This document shows, piece by piece, positions 16,967 to 26,849 of a DNA stretch of 64,000 nt (positions within the stretch are counted from its first letter, which is position 1; every line of letters begins with the position of its first letter). The DNA is from an uncultured Eubacterium sp. (GTDB lineage Bacteria; Bacillota; Clostridia; Lachnospirales; Lachnospiraceae). The translations under genes and the position numbers were made by a program. The stretch covers positions 102,755-166,754 of the forward strand of contig CAKRFN010000005.1 in NCBI GenBank assembly GCA_934320655.1. The letters run 5' to 3'. The notes under the pieces are model-generated. The model had not been told where the DNA came from. It ran no database searches and was given only the letters and a program-made list of their open reading frames with translations.

Positions 16967-18340
16967 ATGAGTAATACGGATAAAAGATATGAGATAGATA
17001 TGGTGAACGGTCCCATCTTAAAAAAGATGCTGCTGTTCACCATTCCTTTAATGTTTTCAAGTATTTTGCAGCTGCTGTTCAACGCGGCTGATATTGTGGT
17101 GGTCGGACGTTTCGCCGGAGACAATTCACTGGCGGCAGTCGGCTGTAACGGCGCATTGATTAACCTGATGACAAATGTGTTTTTGGGTTTGTCTGTCGGC
17201 GGCAATGTGCTCGCGGCACGCGATTACGGTGCCGGAAACGAGGAAGAGCTGAGTAAGACCGTGCACACAGCCATGCTGCTCGGCATCATCAGTGGCATCA
17301 TACTGACAATCGCCGGTGTGATCTTTGCACCACAGTTGTTGGAACTCATGCAGACACCGGAAAATGTGCTGCCGCTCGCGGCGTTGTATCTGCGCATCTA
17401 TTTTCTTGGCATGACGGCGATGATGGTGTACAACTTCGGAAGCGCCCTGCTGCGTTCGATCGGCGATACCAAGCGCCCACTGTATTATCTCGTGGCGGCG
17501 GGTGTGATCAATGTTATTTTGAATCTGGTGTTTGTCATTGTTTTCCGGATGGATGTGGCAGGTGTCGGACTCGCAACCGTGATCTCGCAGTGCGTATCGG
17601 CGGTGCTCGTTGTGCGCTGCATGATGCGTGAGCAGGGCGGTATCCGTCTGATTCCGCGCAGGCTGCATATTTATAAGGATAAACTCATTCAGATCGTTCA
17701 GGTCGGACTCCCGGCAGGCTTTCAGGGCGCAGTATTTTCACTGTCCAATGTCGTGATCCAATCCTCGGTCAACCTGTTCGGTGAGACGGTCGTTGCGGGC
17801 AATTCTGCGGCGATGAATCTGGAGGGCTTTGTGTATGTGTCCATGAATGCGTTTCATCAGGCAGCGATCTCGTTTACGAGCCAGAATGTCGGTGCAGGCA
17901 GGCGGGAGCGGATCGGAAAGATTTTATTGACGGCAGAGGGCTGTGTGATCGTGACGGGTCTGCTGTTTGGCTGGGTGATGTATGGATTCGGGCGGCCGCT
18001 GCTGCACATTTATTCAAACAGCAGTCATGTGATCGATGCGGGCATGGTGCGTATGCGGATCATTTTGCTGCCGTATGCGCTGTGTGGCATGATGGATGTC
18101 GTTGTAGGTGTGCTGCGCGGTATGGGCTACTCGGTCGGACCGATGATTATGTCGCTCATCGGTGCGTGCGGACTGCGGCTCGTGTGGATTGCAACGGTGT
18201 TCCAGATCCCTCAGTTCCACAACATTTCGACCGTGTATGTGTCCTATCCGATCACATGGGCGATCACGCTGCTCGCACAGCTTTTGTTGTATGTATATGC
18301 ATCGAAAAAAATGAAGGGGACAGCTTATGCGAACTATTGA
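16967..18340 (+). CDS. MATE-family multidrug/metabolite exporter
   Basis: 457 residues, 12 predicted helices in two MatE repeats. Repeat one starts with IPLMFSSILQLLFNAADIVVVGRFAG; repeat two with VQVGLPAGFQGAVFSLSNVVIQ and NLEGFVYVSMNAFHQAAISF. Members use a sodium or proton gradient to export cationic compounds. The GGGGACGTTGG sequence gives a plausible SD for ATG 16967. Its end overlaps holA by 14 bases; this coupling to a replication gene looks accidental. Substrate cannot be deduced. Confidence 0.88.
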   Translation: MSNTDKRYEIDMVNGPILKKMLLFTIPLMFSSILQLLFNAADIVVVGRFAGDNSLAAVGCNGALINLMTNVFLGLSVGGNVLAARDYGAGNEEELSKTVHTAMLLGIISGIILTIAGVIFAPQLLELMQTPENVLPLAALYLRIYFLGMTAMMVYNFGSALLRSIGDTKRPLYYLVAAGVINVILNLVFVIVFRMDVAGVGLATVISQCVSAVLVVRCMMREQGGIRLIPRRLHIYKDKLIQIVQVGLPAGFQGAVFSLSNVVIQSSVNLFGETVVAGNSAAMNLEGFVYVSMNAFHQAAISFTSQNVGAGRRERIGKILLTAEGCVIVTGLLFGWVMYGFGRPLLHIYSNSSHVIDAGMVRMRIILLPYALCGMMDVVVGVLRGMGYSVGPMIMSLIGACGLRLVWIATVFQIPQFHNISTVYVSYPITWAITLLAQLLLYVYASKKMKGTAYANY

Positions 18341-19319
18341 CGAGGATATCAAAAACAATACATTCCGTACCGCCTATCTGCTCTACGGCGAGGAGGCTTA
18401 TCTGAAAAAACAGTACAAGGATAAGCTGCGTGCAGCGCTGTGGCAGGAGGGTGATACGATGAACGCGGCGTTTTATCAGGGAAAAAACACGAATCCGAAG
18501 GAGCTGATTGATCTGGCGGAGACGATGCCTTTTTTTGCGGATCACCGTCTCATTCTTGTGGAGGATTCCGGCTTTTTCAAGAGTGGGGCGGACGATCTGG
18601 CAGAATATATGGAGCATGTTCCGGACACGACGACGTTTGTGTTTGTTGAGACCGAAGTTGACAAGCGCAGCCGCATGTATAAGGCGCTCAAAAATCATGG
18701 GCGGATCGTGGAGTTTGCGGCGCAGAATCAGGAGCTTTTGACGCGCTGGATGCTCGGGCGGCTCAAACGCGAAAATAAAAATATTACAAAGGCGGCAATG
18801 CAGGAGTTTTTTGACCGCGTCGGCACGGATATGGGTACACTCGACCGCGAGATGGAAAAGCTGATCTGCTATTGTATGGATCGGGATGTCATTGAATTGC
18901 CGGATGTGGAGGCGGTCTGTCCGCAGGCGGTCACAAACCGCGTCTTTGATATGGTGAGTGCGATCGTCGAGTGCCGCAGAAAGGATGCGCTCGAGATGTA
19001 CTATGATCTGCTGGCGCTCAAGGAGCCGCCGCTGCGCATCCTGTTTCTGATCACGAGGCAGTATAATATCCTGATGCAGCTCAAGGATCTGCGCCGCAAG
19101 GGAATGAATAACAGCGCGATGGCAAAGGCGGCAGGTATTCCGCCGTTTGCGGTCAGCAAATCACTCGGGCAGGCTTCGCGGCTGTCGATCGACAGTATCA
19201 AAAAGATCCTCGCCTACAGCGTGGAGATGGAGGAGGCGGTCAAGACAGGGCAGATGAATGAGCAGATCGCGGTCGAGCTGGTGATTATAGAGGCAAGCCG
19301 CGAGCGGGAATATAAATAA
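18327..19319 (+). CDS. holA: DNA polymerase III delta subunit
   Basis: 330 residues, the usual length for Firmicutes HolA/YqeN. The N-terminal AAA-like domain starts with TAYLLYGEEAYLKKQYKDKL and contains MPFFADHRLILVEDSGFFKS. The C-terminal collar domain contains REMEKLICYC and EPPLRILFLITRQYNILMQ. It opens the sliding clamp as part of the clamp loader. The order holA, rpsT (reverse), gpr, spoIIP, lepA, hemW matches the conserved block of Bacillus and clostridia, which confirms the call. Confidence 0.9.
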   Translation: MRTIDEDIKNNTFRTAYLLYGEEAYLKKQYKDKLRAALWQEGDTMNAAFYQGKNTNPKELIDLAETMPFFADHRLILVEDSGFFKSGADDLAEYMEHVPDTTTFVFVETEVDKRSRMYKALKNHGRIVEFAAQNQELLTRWMLGRLKRENKNITKAAMQEFFDRVGTDMGTLDREMEKLICYCMDRDVIELPDVEAVCPQAVTNRVFDMVSAIVECRRKDALEMYYDLLALKEPPLRILFLITRQYNILMQLKDLRRKGMNNSAMAKAAGIPPFAVSKSLGQASRLSIDSIKKILAYSVEMEEAVKTGQMNEQIAVELVIIEASREREYK

Positions 19320-19326
19320 AAAAGCA

Positions 19327-19362
19327 TACAAAAAAGTCCGGGGAGGGTGACTCTTCCGGACT
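19327..19362 (-). terminator. Terminator of rpsT
   Basis: On the reverse strand the hairpin AGTCCGG...CCGGACT (19335-19362) is followed by a run of T (complement of 19327-19334). On the forward strand there is no T run after the hairpin, so it mainly serves rpsT. Confidence 0.75.
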
Positions 19363-19409
19363 ATATTTGTGGGTTAATGTATATATTTTATCGAATGATT
19401 TCCGACTGA

Positions 19410-19673
19410 TTAAGCGATCTTGTTGACAGCTTTTGTCAGGCGGGAAATCTTTCTTGAAGAAGTATTCTTGTGATATACTCCCTTGGAAGTAGCCTTGCTG
19501 ATCTCACCGATAGCAGCCTTTAAAGCCTCGGTAGCAGCAGCCTGATCCTTAGCAGCGATCGCAGCGTCTACTTTCTTGATAGATGTCTTTACTTTAGATC
19601 TGATTGCTTTATTTCTTGCAGCCTTACGCTCTGTTACAAGAATTCTCTTCTTAGCAGATTTGATGTTTGCCAA
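19410..19673 (-). CDS. rpsT: 30S ribosomal protein S20
   Basis: 87 residues. It begins MANIKSAKKRI after a TTG start at 19673, which has GGAGG 9 bases upstream on this strand; no ATG lies at the right place, and the family always starts at this ANIKSAKKR block. The protein is very basic and Ala/Lys-rich, ending in SRLTKAVNKIA. It binds 16S rRNA early in 30S assembly. The rare TTG start recalls E. coli rpsT, whose UUG start is part of autogenous translational control; the same regulation here is inference. Confidence 0.95.
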   Translation of the reverse strand: MANIKSAKKRILVTERKAARNKAIRSKVKTSIKKVDAAIAAKDQAAATEALKAAIGEISKATSKGVYHKNTSSRKISRLTKAVNKIA

Positions 19674-19802
19674 AACCGTACACCTCCGTTTTTTGATATT
19701 TTTTAAATACGTGATTAAGAAATGCAGCCATTTCTTAATAATTGTAGTCTCATGCTGCATCAGAGCCGGACACGGACGTATCTGATGTACGCACACTAGA
19801 TT

Positions 19803-19831
19803 ATAATAACGATTTCGCGTCCATCTGTCAA
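19803..19831 (-). promoter_or_regulatory. Promoter of rpsT
   Basis: On the reverse strand TTGACA (19826-19831), a 17-base spacer and TATTAT (19803-19808). The leader of about 120 bases to the TTG start contains the inverted repeat CATCAGA/TCTGATG (about 19758-19787), which could take part in autoregulation. Confidence 0.65.
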
Positions 19832-19918
19832 TACATAAAAAGTGATTTTTTGCAGATAATCACAATAAAATATCCATTGGGGTATCAATCGAGAAAAAAA
19901 GACGGAGGACATGGAAAA

Positions 19919-20863
19919 ATGTACGAGATCAGAACGGATCTGGCGCTCGAAGCACGGGAAAAATACGAGCAGGATAATGTGGAGATCAAGGGGGTTCGTT
20001 TAGATAAGGAAACGATCGCTGATGATATCCGGGTCACAACGATGGTGATCGAGACGGAAAACGGTGCGCGCAGCATGGGACGGCCGAAGGGCAGCTATAT
20101 CACGATCGAGGCGGCGAGCATGGATGATGAGGACGAGCACTATCACCGGATCATCAGTGAGCGGCTGGCACAACTGATCCGGCAGTTGTCGCCGGAGGGA
20201 GAGCGGCTGTCTGCACTTGTCGTGGGGCTTGGCAACCGGGAGGTGACTTCCGATTCGCTGGGACCGAAGGTCGTAGACCAGTTGTTTGTCACGCGGCATA
20301 TGATGCGCGAGTTTGGCAGTGATATTTTTGGAAAACAGCAAAAGCAGGTGAGCGCGATCGTGCCGGGCGTGATGGCACAGACTGGAATGGAGAGCAGTGA
20401 GATCATCCGAGGGATTCTCGCGGAGACAAAGCCGGATTTTGTGATTGCGGTGGATGCGCTGGCAGCGCGCAGCACGAAGCGTCTCAACCGCACGATCCAG
20501 ATCACGGATACGGGCATTCATCCGGGCTCCGGTGTCGGCAACCACAGACATCCGCTCACAAAGGAGGCGCTTGGCATTCCGGTACTCGCGATCGGCATTC
20601 CGACGGTCGTTGATGCGGCGACGATCGTCAATGACACGATGAACAATCTGTTGGAGGCGCTGGAGGAGCATGCACCGTATAAACAGATGAAACGCTCTTA
20701 CCGTACACTCGATGAGGTCGAGCAGTATGAGCTTGTCAGGGAGCTGCTGGCACCGCATCTGAATACGCTGTATGTGACGGCAAAGGATATCGATGCGTCC
20801 GTGAACCGGCTGAGCGTGACCGTGTCGGATGCGATCAATCTGGCATTAAAGGAAGATTCGTGA
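19919..20863 (+). CDS. gpr: Germination protease (GPR endopeptidase)
   Basis: About 314 residues from ATG 19919 (GGAGG 10 bases upstream). It begins MYEIRTDLALEA, a short propeptide followed by the conserved block, and contains GLGNREVTSDSLGP and IAVDALAARS; the Asp residues in these two motifs are the expected catalytic pair of the A25 aspartic-type family. It degrades small acid-soluble spore proteins on germination after autoprocessing in the spore. Divergent from rpsT and followed by spoIIP, as in Bacillus. This gene is strong evidence that the organism makes endospores. Confidence 0.93.
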   Translation: MYEIRTDLALEAREKYEQDNVEIKGVRLDKETIADDIRVTTMVIETENGARSMGRPKGSYITIEAASMDDEDEHYHRIISERLAQLIRQLSPEGERLSALVVGLGNREVTSDSLGPKVVDQLFVTRHMMREFGSDIFGKQQKQVSAIVPGVMAQTGMESSEIIRGILAETKPDFVIAVDALAARSTKRLNRTIQITDTGIHPGSGVGNHRHPLTKEALGIPVLAIGIPTVVDAATIVNDTMNNLLEALEEHAPYKQMKRSYRTLDEVEQYELVRELLAPHLNTLYVTAKDIDASVNRLSVTVSDAINLALKEDS

Positions 20864-20871
20864 GATTCCGG

Positions 20872-20900
20872 TCATAAATGGGACAACTCCCGCATATGCT
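20872..20900 (+). promoter_or_regulatory. Candidate sigma-E (mother-cell) promoter of spoIIP
   Basis: TCATAAA (20872-20878), a 14-base spacer and CATATGCT (20893-20900) resemble the sigma-E consensus (KMATATT, 14 bases, CATACAMT), matching about 5 of 7 and 6 of 8 positions. spoIIP is under sigma-E in Bacillus. The spacer itself is the palindrome GGGACAACTCCC. Confidence 0.5.
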
Positions 20901-20991
20901 ATATAATGAGCAGTACTGATCGGAAATGCCCGTTCAGCCGGAAAAATCAAAGATTTTTTGAAATGAACTGCTCGCAGGAGGTAAAGAATAC

Positions 20992-22296
20992 GTGCGGACA
21001 GGGACGAGAAAATATGAAAAAACGAGAAGGATAAGTGCGGTCATTATCCTTCTTTTTTGTATATGTGCGGCATTCGTGCTGCAGTTTGGCAGCCGGTGGA
21101 AATATGATACGGATCATACTTCCGGCTTTGCCTCGTATGCGGGGGTGCGCATGCAGGAGAGCATTTACCGGAATGTACTCGACTATTATCTGCCGGTCAT
21201 CGGCACACAGCAGGAGGATCAGCGGTCGCTCTCACAGGTGCTGGCAGATGCGGTGACCGGATGTTTTCCGGTGTATACATATGCGGCGCAGGCGGAGGAT
21301 GCGGATGATGTAGCCGCAGATCAGAAACAGGCATTTGAGGCGGAGCTGGAGCAACAGCTGGCATTACAGCTCAAGGAGGAAAATGAGGCGTGGTATACGG
21401 AGGAGAGTGGAACTGATGCGCAGGATGCGGCGGGTCACTCGCTGCAACAGTCCTTTTTGCAGCAGATGCAGGGGAGTGATCTGGCAGGCAGCAGAGAAAA
21501 GTCGCTTTTTTCCTATGCGACTGCCAAGAGCGGACAGGTGGATCTGAAAGAGCTCGAGGACTACCCGACGCTTGTAAAAAAGCATTATTGTATTGACAGC
21601 ATGACGGCGAGCAATGCCGCGCAATTAAATGTAAAAAAGCTGCTCAAACAGGATATGACGCTCGCAGAGGATGTGGACGGACCGCAGATTCTCATTTATC
21701 ATACGCATGCATCGGAGGGCTATCGGGATTCAAAGGTGGGGGATCTGAAGGAATCGGTGGTCGGGCTTGGCGATTATCTGACCGAGCTTTTGACGGAGCG
21801 CTACGGCTATCAGGTGCTCCATGACAGGGGTGTCTACGACACGGACCGCGACCATGCCTATGGAGTCGCAGGACCCGCGCTTGAGCGGATTTTAAGCGAG
21901 CATCCGTCGATTGAGATCGTAATCGATCTGCACAGGGACGGTGTGGGGGAGGATGTGTACCTGCTGACTGAGGTCAATGACACGGTCATGGCTCCGGTTA
22001 TGTTCTTTAACGGTCTGAGCTATACGAATACGAGTGGGCCGGTGAGCGCGCTGAAAAATCCGAATCTGTCGACGAATCTGGCGTTTTCTTTGCAGATGGA
22101 GCTGCTCGCGAGCGAGTATTACCCAGGCTTTTCCCGCGGCATCTATCTCAAGGGCTTGCGCTACAATTTGCACTACTGCCCGAAATCGCTGCTCGTGGAG
22201 GTCGGCGCGCAGACCAATTCCCTGCAGGAGGCAATGAACGCGATGCCGCCGCTCGCGGATACGCTCAACCGTGTGCTGAGCGGGGAAAAACCGTGA
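20992..22296 (+). CDS. spoIIP: Stage II sporulation protein P, peptidoglycan hydrolase
   Basis: 434 residues, GTG start with AGGAGGT 9 bases upstream. An N-terminal membrane anchor (ISAVIILLFCICAAFVLQF) is followed by a Gln/Glu/Asp-rich linker and the amidase/endopeptidase domain, with ILIYHTHASEGY, VIDLHRDGVGED and LLVEVGAQTNSLQEA; the His and Glu in these are the zinc and catalytic positions of the family. With SpoIID and SpoIIM it removes septal peptidoglycan and drives engulfment of the forespore. The position after gpr matches Bacillus. Confidence 0.92.
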   Translation: MRTGTRKYEKTRRISAVIILLFCICAAFVLQFGSRWKYDTDHTSGFASYAGVRMQESIYRNVLDYYLPVIGTQQEDQRSLSQVLADAVTGCFPVYTYAAQAEDADDVAADQKQAFEAELEQQLALQLKEENEAWYTEESGTDAQDAAGHSLQQSFLQQMQGSDLAGSREKSLFSYATAKSGQVDLKELEDYPTLVKKHYCIDSMTASNAAQLNVKKLLKQDMTLAEDVDGPQILIYHTHASEGYRDSKVGDLKESVVGLGDYLTELLTERYGYQVLHDRGVYDTDRDHAYGVAGPALERILSEHPSIEIVIDLHRDGVGEDVYLLTEVNDTVMAPVMFFNGLSYTNTSGPVSALKNPNLSTNLAFSLQMELLASEYYPGFSRGIYLKGLRYNLHYCPKSLLVEVGAQTNSLQEAMNAMPPLADTLNRVLSGEKP

Positions 22297-22354
22297 GATT
22301 TTGAAGAAATGCAGGATTACCGTGTGGAGGCTGCCGCCGGTACTGTAAAAATCA

Positions 22355-22383
22355 TCGACAGAACATGCATTTTATGATATAAT
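22355..22383 (+). promoter_or_regulatory. Vegetative promoter before the secreted peptidase gene
   Basis: TCGACA (22355-22360), exactly 17 bases, then perfect TATAAT (22378-22383), 77 bases before the ATG at 22460. It likely drives the peptidase and, by read-through, lepA and hemW. Confidence 0.7.
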
Positions 22384-22459
22384 TTTTCTGCTTATCGGGA
22401 TTTTGAGGTAAGGTTCGAATTGGGGAATTGAATTCAGACATTACATTTGTGAGGAGCTT

Positions 22460-23473
22460 ATGAGAAAAATGATACATAAAAGCATGTTGGCGGTCGCGCT
22501 TGCGGTCGCATTGCTGTGTACGCCGATGCAGGTGCAGGCTGCCCAGACAACGGACGGAACACAGACACAGGAGCAGGAAAACGGTGCGGCTACAGATGCA
22601 CAGCAGACGGAGCAGCAGGACGCGGCTGCGGAGGCAAGTGCACAGGCGGAGAATGCCGCGTATTATACGGTCCGTTTTGAGGCGAACAGGGGAACAAAGG
22701 TCAAGACGACTCTGACATTGAAGCCGGGCGATGCCTACGGCACATTGCCGAAAACGAGCCGCGAGGGTTACCGGTTCAAGGGCTGGTATACGAAAAGACA
22801 GGGCGGCGTCAAAGTGACAGCAGCATCGGTGTTTGCGGGAAACTGTGATCAGGTGCTTTATGCCCAGTGGAAGAACCAGACCGTGACTTCCGAGACACAG
22901 CCGGGACAGCTGTCCGGGGTGGCAGGACCGCTCGTATATTACGCGGGAGCACCGGCGTATCATTACAAACAAAACGATTATACCGGATTTCTGGTGTTGA
23001 AAAATTTCAAGAGCGACTATCTCTATTGTCAGTATGACTATGACCGTTTTATCGGCAGCAGCGGCAGAAATGTCGGATGTACGGCGACTGCGGATGCAAT
23101 GCTGGCATCTATTTACAGGGACAAGCCGTTCAGTCCGAATGATGAGGGCTGGATCTCAGGTGTTGGTGCGACATGGACAAACTCTGTCGTGCTCGACGGC
23201 AGCAAGGCTTATTCCGTGAAAAAGCAGTGTCAGGTCGTGTATGACTATCTAAGTGAGGGAATCCCGGTGATTATCCGCGTCGTAGGTCATTCCGTGACAG
23301 CGATCGGTGTGCGTGAGGGCGTTGCGCGCAATCAACTGACACCGGCAGATCTCTTGATCGCAGATCCGACAGATGCGAAGGTCAAATGCGCAGACGAGAT
23401 GGGATGGCGCGTGATGACCGATGCAAACGGCTGGGGACTGCGGATACCTAAGGATGGAGGAATTTCAAAATAA
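22460..23473 (+). CDS. Secreted C39-like cysteine peptidase with InlB-type repeat
   Basis: 337 residues. The signal peptide (MLAVALAVALLCTPMQVQA) is followed by a Gln/Glu/Ala-rich linker, then one Listeria-Bacteroides (InlB B-type) repeat at about residues 70-135 (YYTVRFEANRG to GYRFKGWYTKRQGG and LYAQW). The C-terminal half has a papain-like peptidase_C39_2 pattern: Cys in VGCTATADAMLAS, His in VVGHSVTAIGV and Asp in LLIADPTDAKV. The next gene (lepA) follows its stop directly. It sits between spoIIP and lepA, which are adjacent in Bacillus, so it is an insertion in a conserved block. Substrate unknown; a wall-associated peptidase is likely. Confidence 0.72.
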   Translation: MRKMIHKSMLAVALAVALLCTPMQVQAAQTTDGTQTQEQENGAATDAQQTEQQDAAAEASAQAENAAYYTVRFEANRGTKVKTTLTLKPGDAYGTLPKTSREGYRFKGWYTKRQGGVKVTAASVFAGNCDQVLYAQWKNQTVTSETQPGQLSGVAGPLVYYAGAPAYHYKQNDYTGFLVLKNFKSDYLYCQYDYDRFIGSSGRNVGCTATADAMLASIYRDKPFSPNDEGWISGVGATWTNSVVLDGSKAYSVKKQCQVVYDYLSEGIPVIIRVVGHSVTAIGVREGVARNQLTPADLLIADPTDAKVKCADEMGWRVMTDANGWGLRIPKDGGISK

Positions 23474-25285
<1,812 letters not shown>

Positions 25286-25305
25286 AGGTAAAGGATCGAA
25301 CAGAC

Positions 25306-26448
25306 ATGGAATTATATATCCATATTCCGTTTTGTGTCAGAAAATGTGCATATTGTGATTTTCTGTCCGCACCCGCGGGTCAGGATACGATTGCGCGCTA
25401 TATGGAACGTTTAAAAGAGCAGCTTGTGGAGCAGGCTGCTTTTTTGCGTGGGCGGACGGTGATCGATACCGTGTTTATCGGGGGAGGGACACCGACGATC
25501 CTGCATGCATGGCAGCTGGCGGAGTTATTAGAAACCGTACAGACAAATTATGCACTTGCAAAAAATGTGGAGTTCACGGTCGAGGCGAATCCGGGCACAC
25601 TGACACCGGGAAAGGCGCGTGCGCTGGCGGAGGGCGGCGTGAACCGTGTGAGCATTGGTCTGCAGTCGGCATGTGAGCAGGAGCTGCGGCTGCTCGGCAG
25701 GATACATACTTACGAGGATTTTTTACGCAGCTATGAGCTGGTGCGGGAGGCTGGGATCGCGAATCTGAACGTGGATCTGATGAGTGCGCTGCCTGGGCAG
25801 ACAATTTCTTCCTATGAAAAGACGTTGCAGCGGGTATTAGCGCTCCATCCGCAGCACATCTCGGCGTATAGCCTGATCATTGAGGAAGGAACGCCGTTTT
25901 ATGAGCAGTACAGTGAGGATGAAAAGCTGCGGGATGCGGGGGAGTGTCCGCAGTTGCTGCCGGATGAGGAGAGCGAGCGCGCAATGTATGAGCTGACCGG
26001 GGAGCTGCTCGCCGCGCACGGCTATGAGCGCTATGAGATCTCTAATTATGCAAAGTCGGGCTATGCGTGCCGCCACAATATCGGTTACTGGATGGGCGAG
26101 CCGTATCTGGGGCTTGGACTGGGTGCATCGTCTTATATAGACGCGTGCAGATATTGCAATACTTCGGATCTGGATGCATATTTAGCTGGTGATTTCTCAG
26201 CGTATGAGAAGCAGCAGCTATCGAAAGAGGATCGCATGGCGGAATTTTTCTATCTGGGGCTTCGCATGACGCAGGGCGTGGAAAAAGCAGCGTTTGTGCA
26301 GCGTTTTGGGATGCGCGCGGAGCAGGTCTACGGAGAGGTGCTCGCGCAGCTCGTAGAGCAGCGTCTGCTCGAGGATACCGGCAGCGGCTATCGGTTGACG
26401 CCCTATGGAAGGGATGTCAGCAATCAGGTGCTGTACCGGTTTTTGTGA
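25306..26448 (+). CDS. hemW: Radical SAM heme chaperone HemW
   Basis: 380 residues. The radical SAM cluster motif near the N-terminus is CVRKCAYCDF (C-x3-C-x2-C). The lack of the extra Cys after the motif that true coproporphyrinogen oxidase HemN has, plus the length and lepA-hemW order, point to HemW. Other family blocks are FIGGGTPTIL, VEANPGTLTP, RVSIGLQS and ISNYAKSGYACRHNIGYW. HemW binds heme and delivers it to client proteins rather than acting in synthesis. The C-terminal HemN_C domain is present. Confidence 0.9.
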   Translation: MELYIHIPFCVRKCAYCDFLSAPAGQDTIARYMERLKEQLVEQAAFLRGRTVIDTVFIGGGTPTILHAWQLAELLETVQTNYALAKNVEFTVEANPGTLTPGKARALAEGGVNRVSIGLQSACEQELRLLGRIHTYEDFLRSYELVREAGIANLNVDLMSALPGQTISSYEKTLQRVLALHPQHISAYSLIIEEGTPFYEQYSEDEKLRDAGECPQLLPDEESERAMYELTGELLAAHGYERYEISNYAKSGYACRHNIGYWMGEPYLGLGLGASSYIDACRYCNTSDLDAYLAGDFSAYEKQQLSKEDRMAEFFYLGLRMTQGVEKAAFVQRFGMRAEQVYGEVLAQLVEQRLLEDTGSGYRLTPYGRDVSNQVLYRFL

Positions 26449-26468
26449 CCGGGTGAGCAGCCTGATAC

Positions 26469-26499
26469 AAAAGAAAAAAGAGAACAGAAATCTGTTCTC
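26469..26499 (-). terminator. Terminator of the tRNA operon
   Basis: On the reverse strand a 9-bp stem (26491-26499 with 26480-26488) is followed by a T-rich tract, the complement of 26469-26479. It is between hemW and the tRNAs, which converge. Confidence 0.85.
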
Positions 26500-26510
26500 C
26501 TTAATTTTAG

Positions 26511-26584
26511 TAGCGAGAGAGAGACTTGAACTCTCAACCTCCCGGGTATGAACCGGACGCTCTAGCCAGTTGAGCCATCTCGCC
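26511..26584 (-). tRNA. tRNA-Met (CAT), elongator type
   Basis: 74 nt cloverleaf on the reverse strand. Acceptor GGCGAGA pairs with TCTCGCT; the D arm contains the GGCTCAACTGGCTAGAGC block; the anticodon loop is TTCATAC (anticodon CAT); the T loop is TTCAAGT. No CCA is encoded. The CGTCCGGTTCATACCCGG core matches elongator tRNA-Met of Firmicutes rather than the initiator, which would have a different acceptor and three G-C pairs in the anticodon stem. Lysidine-type tRNA-Ile(CAT) is less likely. Confidence 0.9.
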
Positions 26585-26599
26585 ATATTTTGTTAAGTA

Positions 26600-26672
26600 T
26601 GGGACCTATAGGGCTCGAACCTATGACCCTCTGCTTGTAAGGCAGATGCTCTCCCAGCTGAGCTAAGATCCC
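26600..26672 (-). tRNA. tRNA-Val (TAC)
   Basis: 73 nt cloverleaf on the reverse strand. Acceptor GGGATCT pairs with AGGTCCC, the anticodon loop is CTTACAA (anticodon TAC), the T loop is TTCGAGC. No encoded CCA. Upstream of tRNA-Met by 15 nt and cotranscribed with it from the promoter at 26709-26737. Confidence 0.95.
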
Positions 26673-26708
26673 ATATGTGTGAGTCGTTTTCGCGACCCGA
26701 CTTAACAA

Positions 26709-26737
26709 AGTATACAGAATGAATTGGAAATTGTCAA
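26709..26737 (-). promoter_or_regulatory. Strong promoter of the tRNA operon
   Basis: On the reverse strand a perfect TTGACA (26732-26737), 17-base spacer and TATACT (26709-26714), 37 bases before tRNA-Val. Confidence 0.8.
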
Positions 26738-26781
26738 CAGTTTTTTTATATTTTTTTCACAAGATTTTTATGGTGCGAAAA

Positions 26782-26811
26782 TTGACACTCTTATATAGGA
26801 AATGCTATACT
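26782..26811 (+). promoter_or_regulatory. Promoter of the YesL-like gene operon
   Basis: Perfect TTGACA (26782-26787), 18-base spacer, TATACT (26806-26811), 39 bases before ATG 26850. Confidence 0.75.
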
Positions 26812-26849
26812 AAAATGAATTATTCTAAATTACGAAAAGAGGATAAAAA

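Noticed and set aside
25306..26448. Oxygen-independent coproporphyrinogen oxidase HemN
   Set aside because: The extra Cys after the radical SAM motif is missing and the gene follows lepA, which fits HemW.
26511..26584. Initiator tRNA or lysidine tRNA-Ile(CAT)
   Set aside because: The anticodon stem lacks the initiator G-C triplet and the core matches elongator tRNA-Met.
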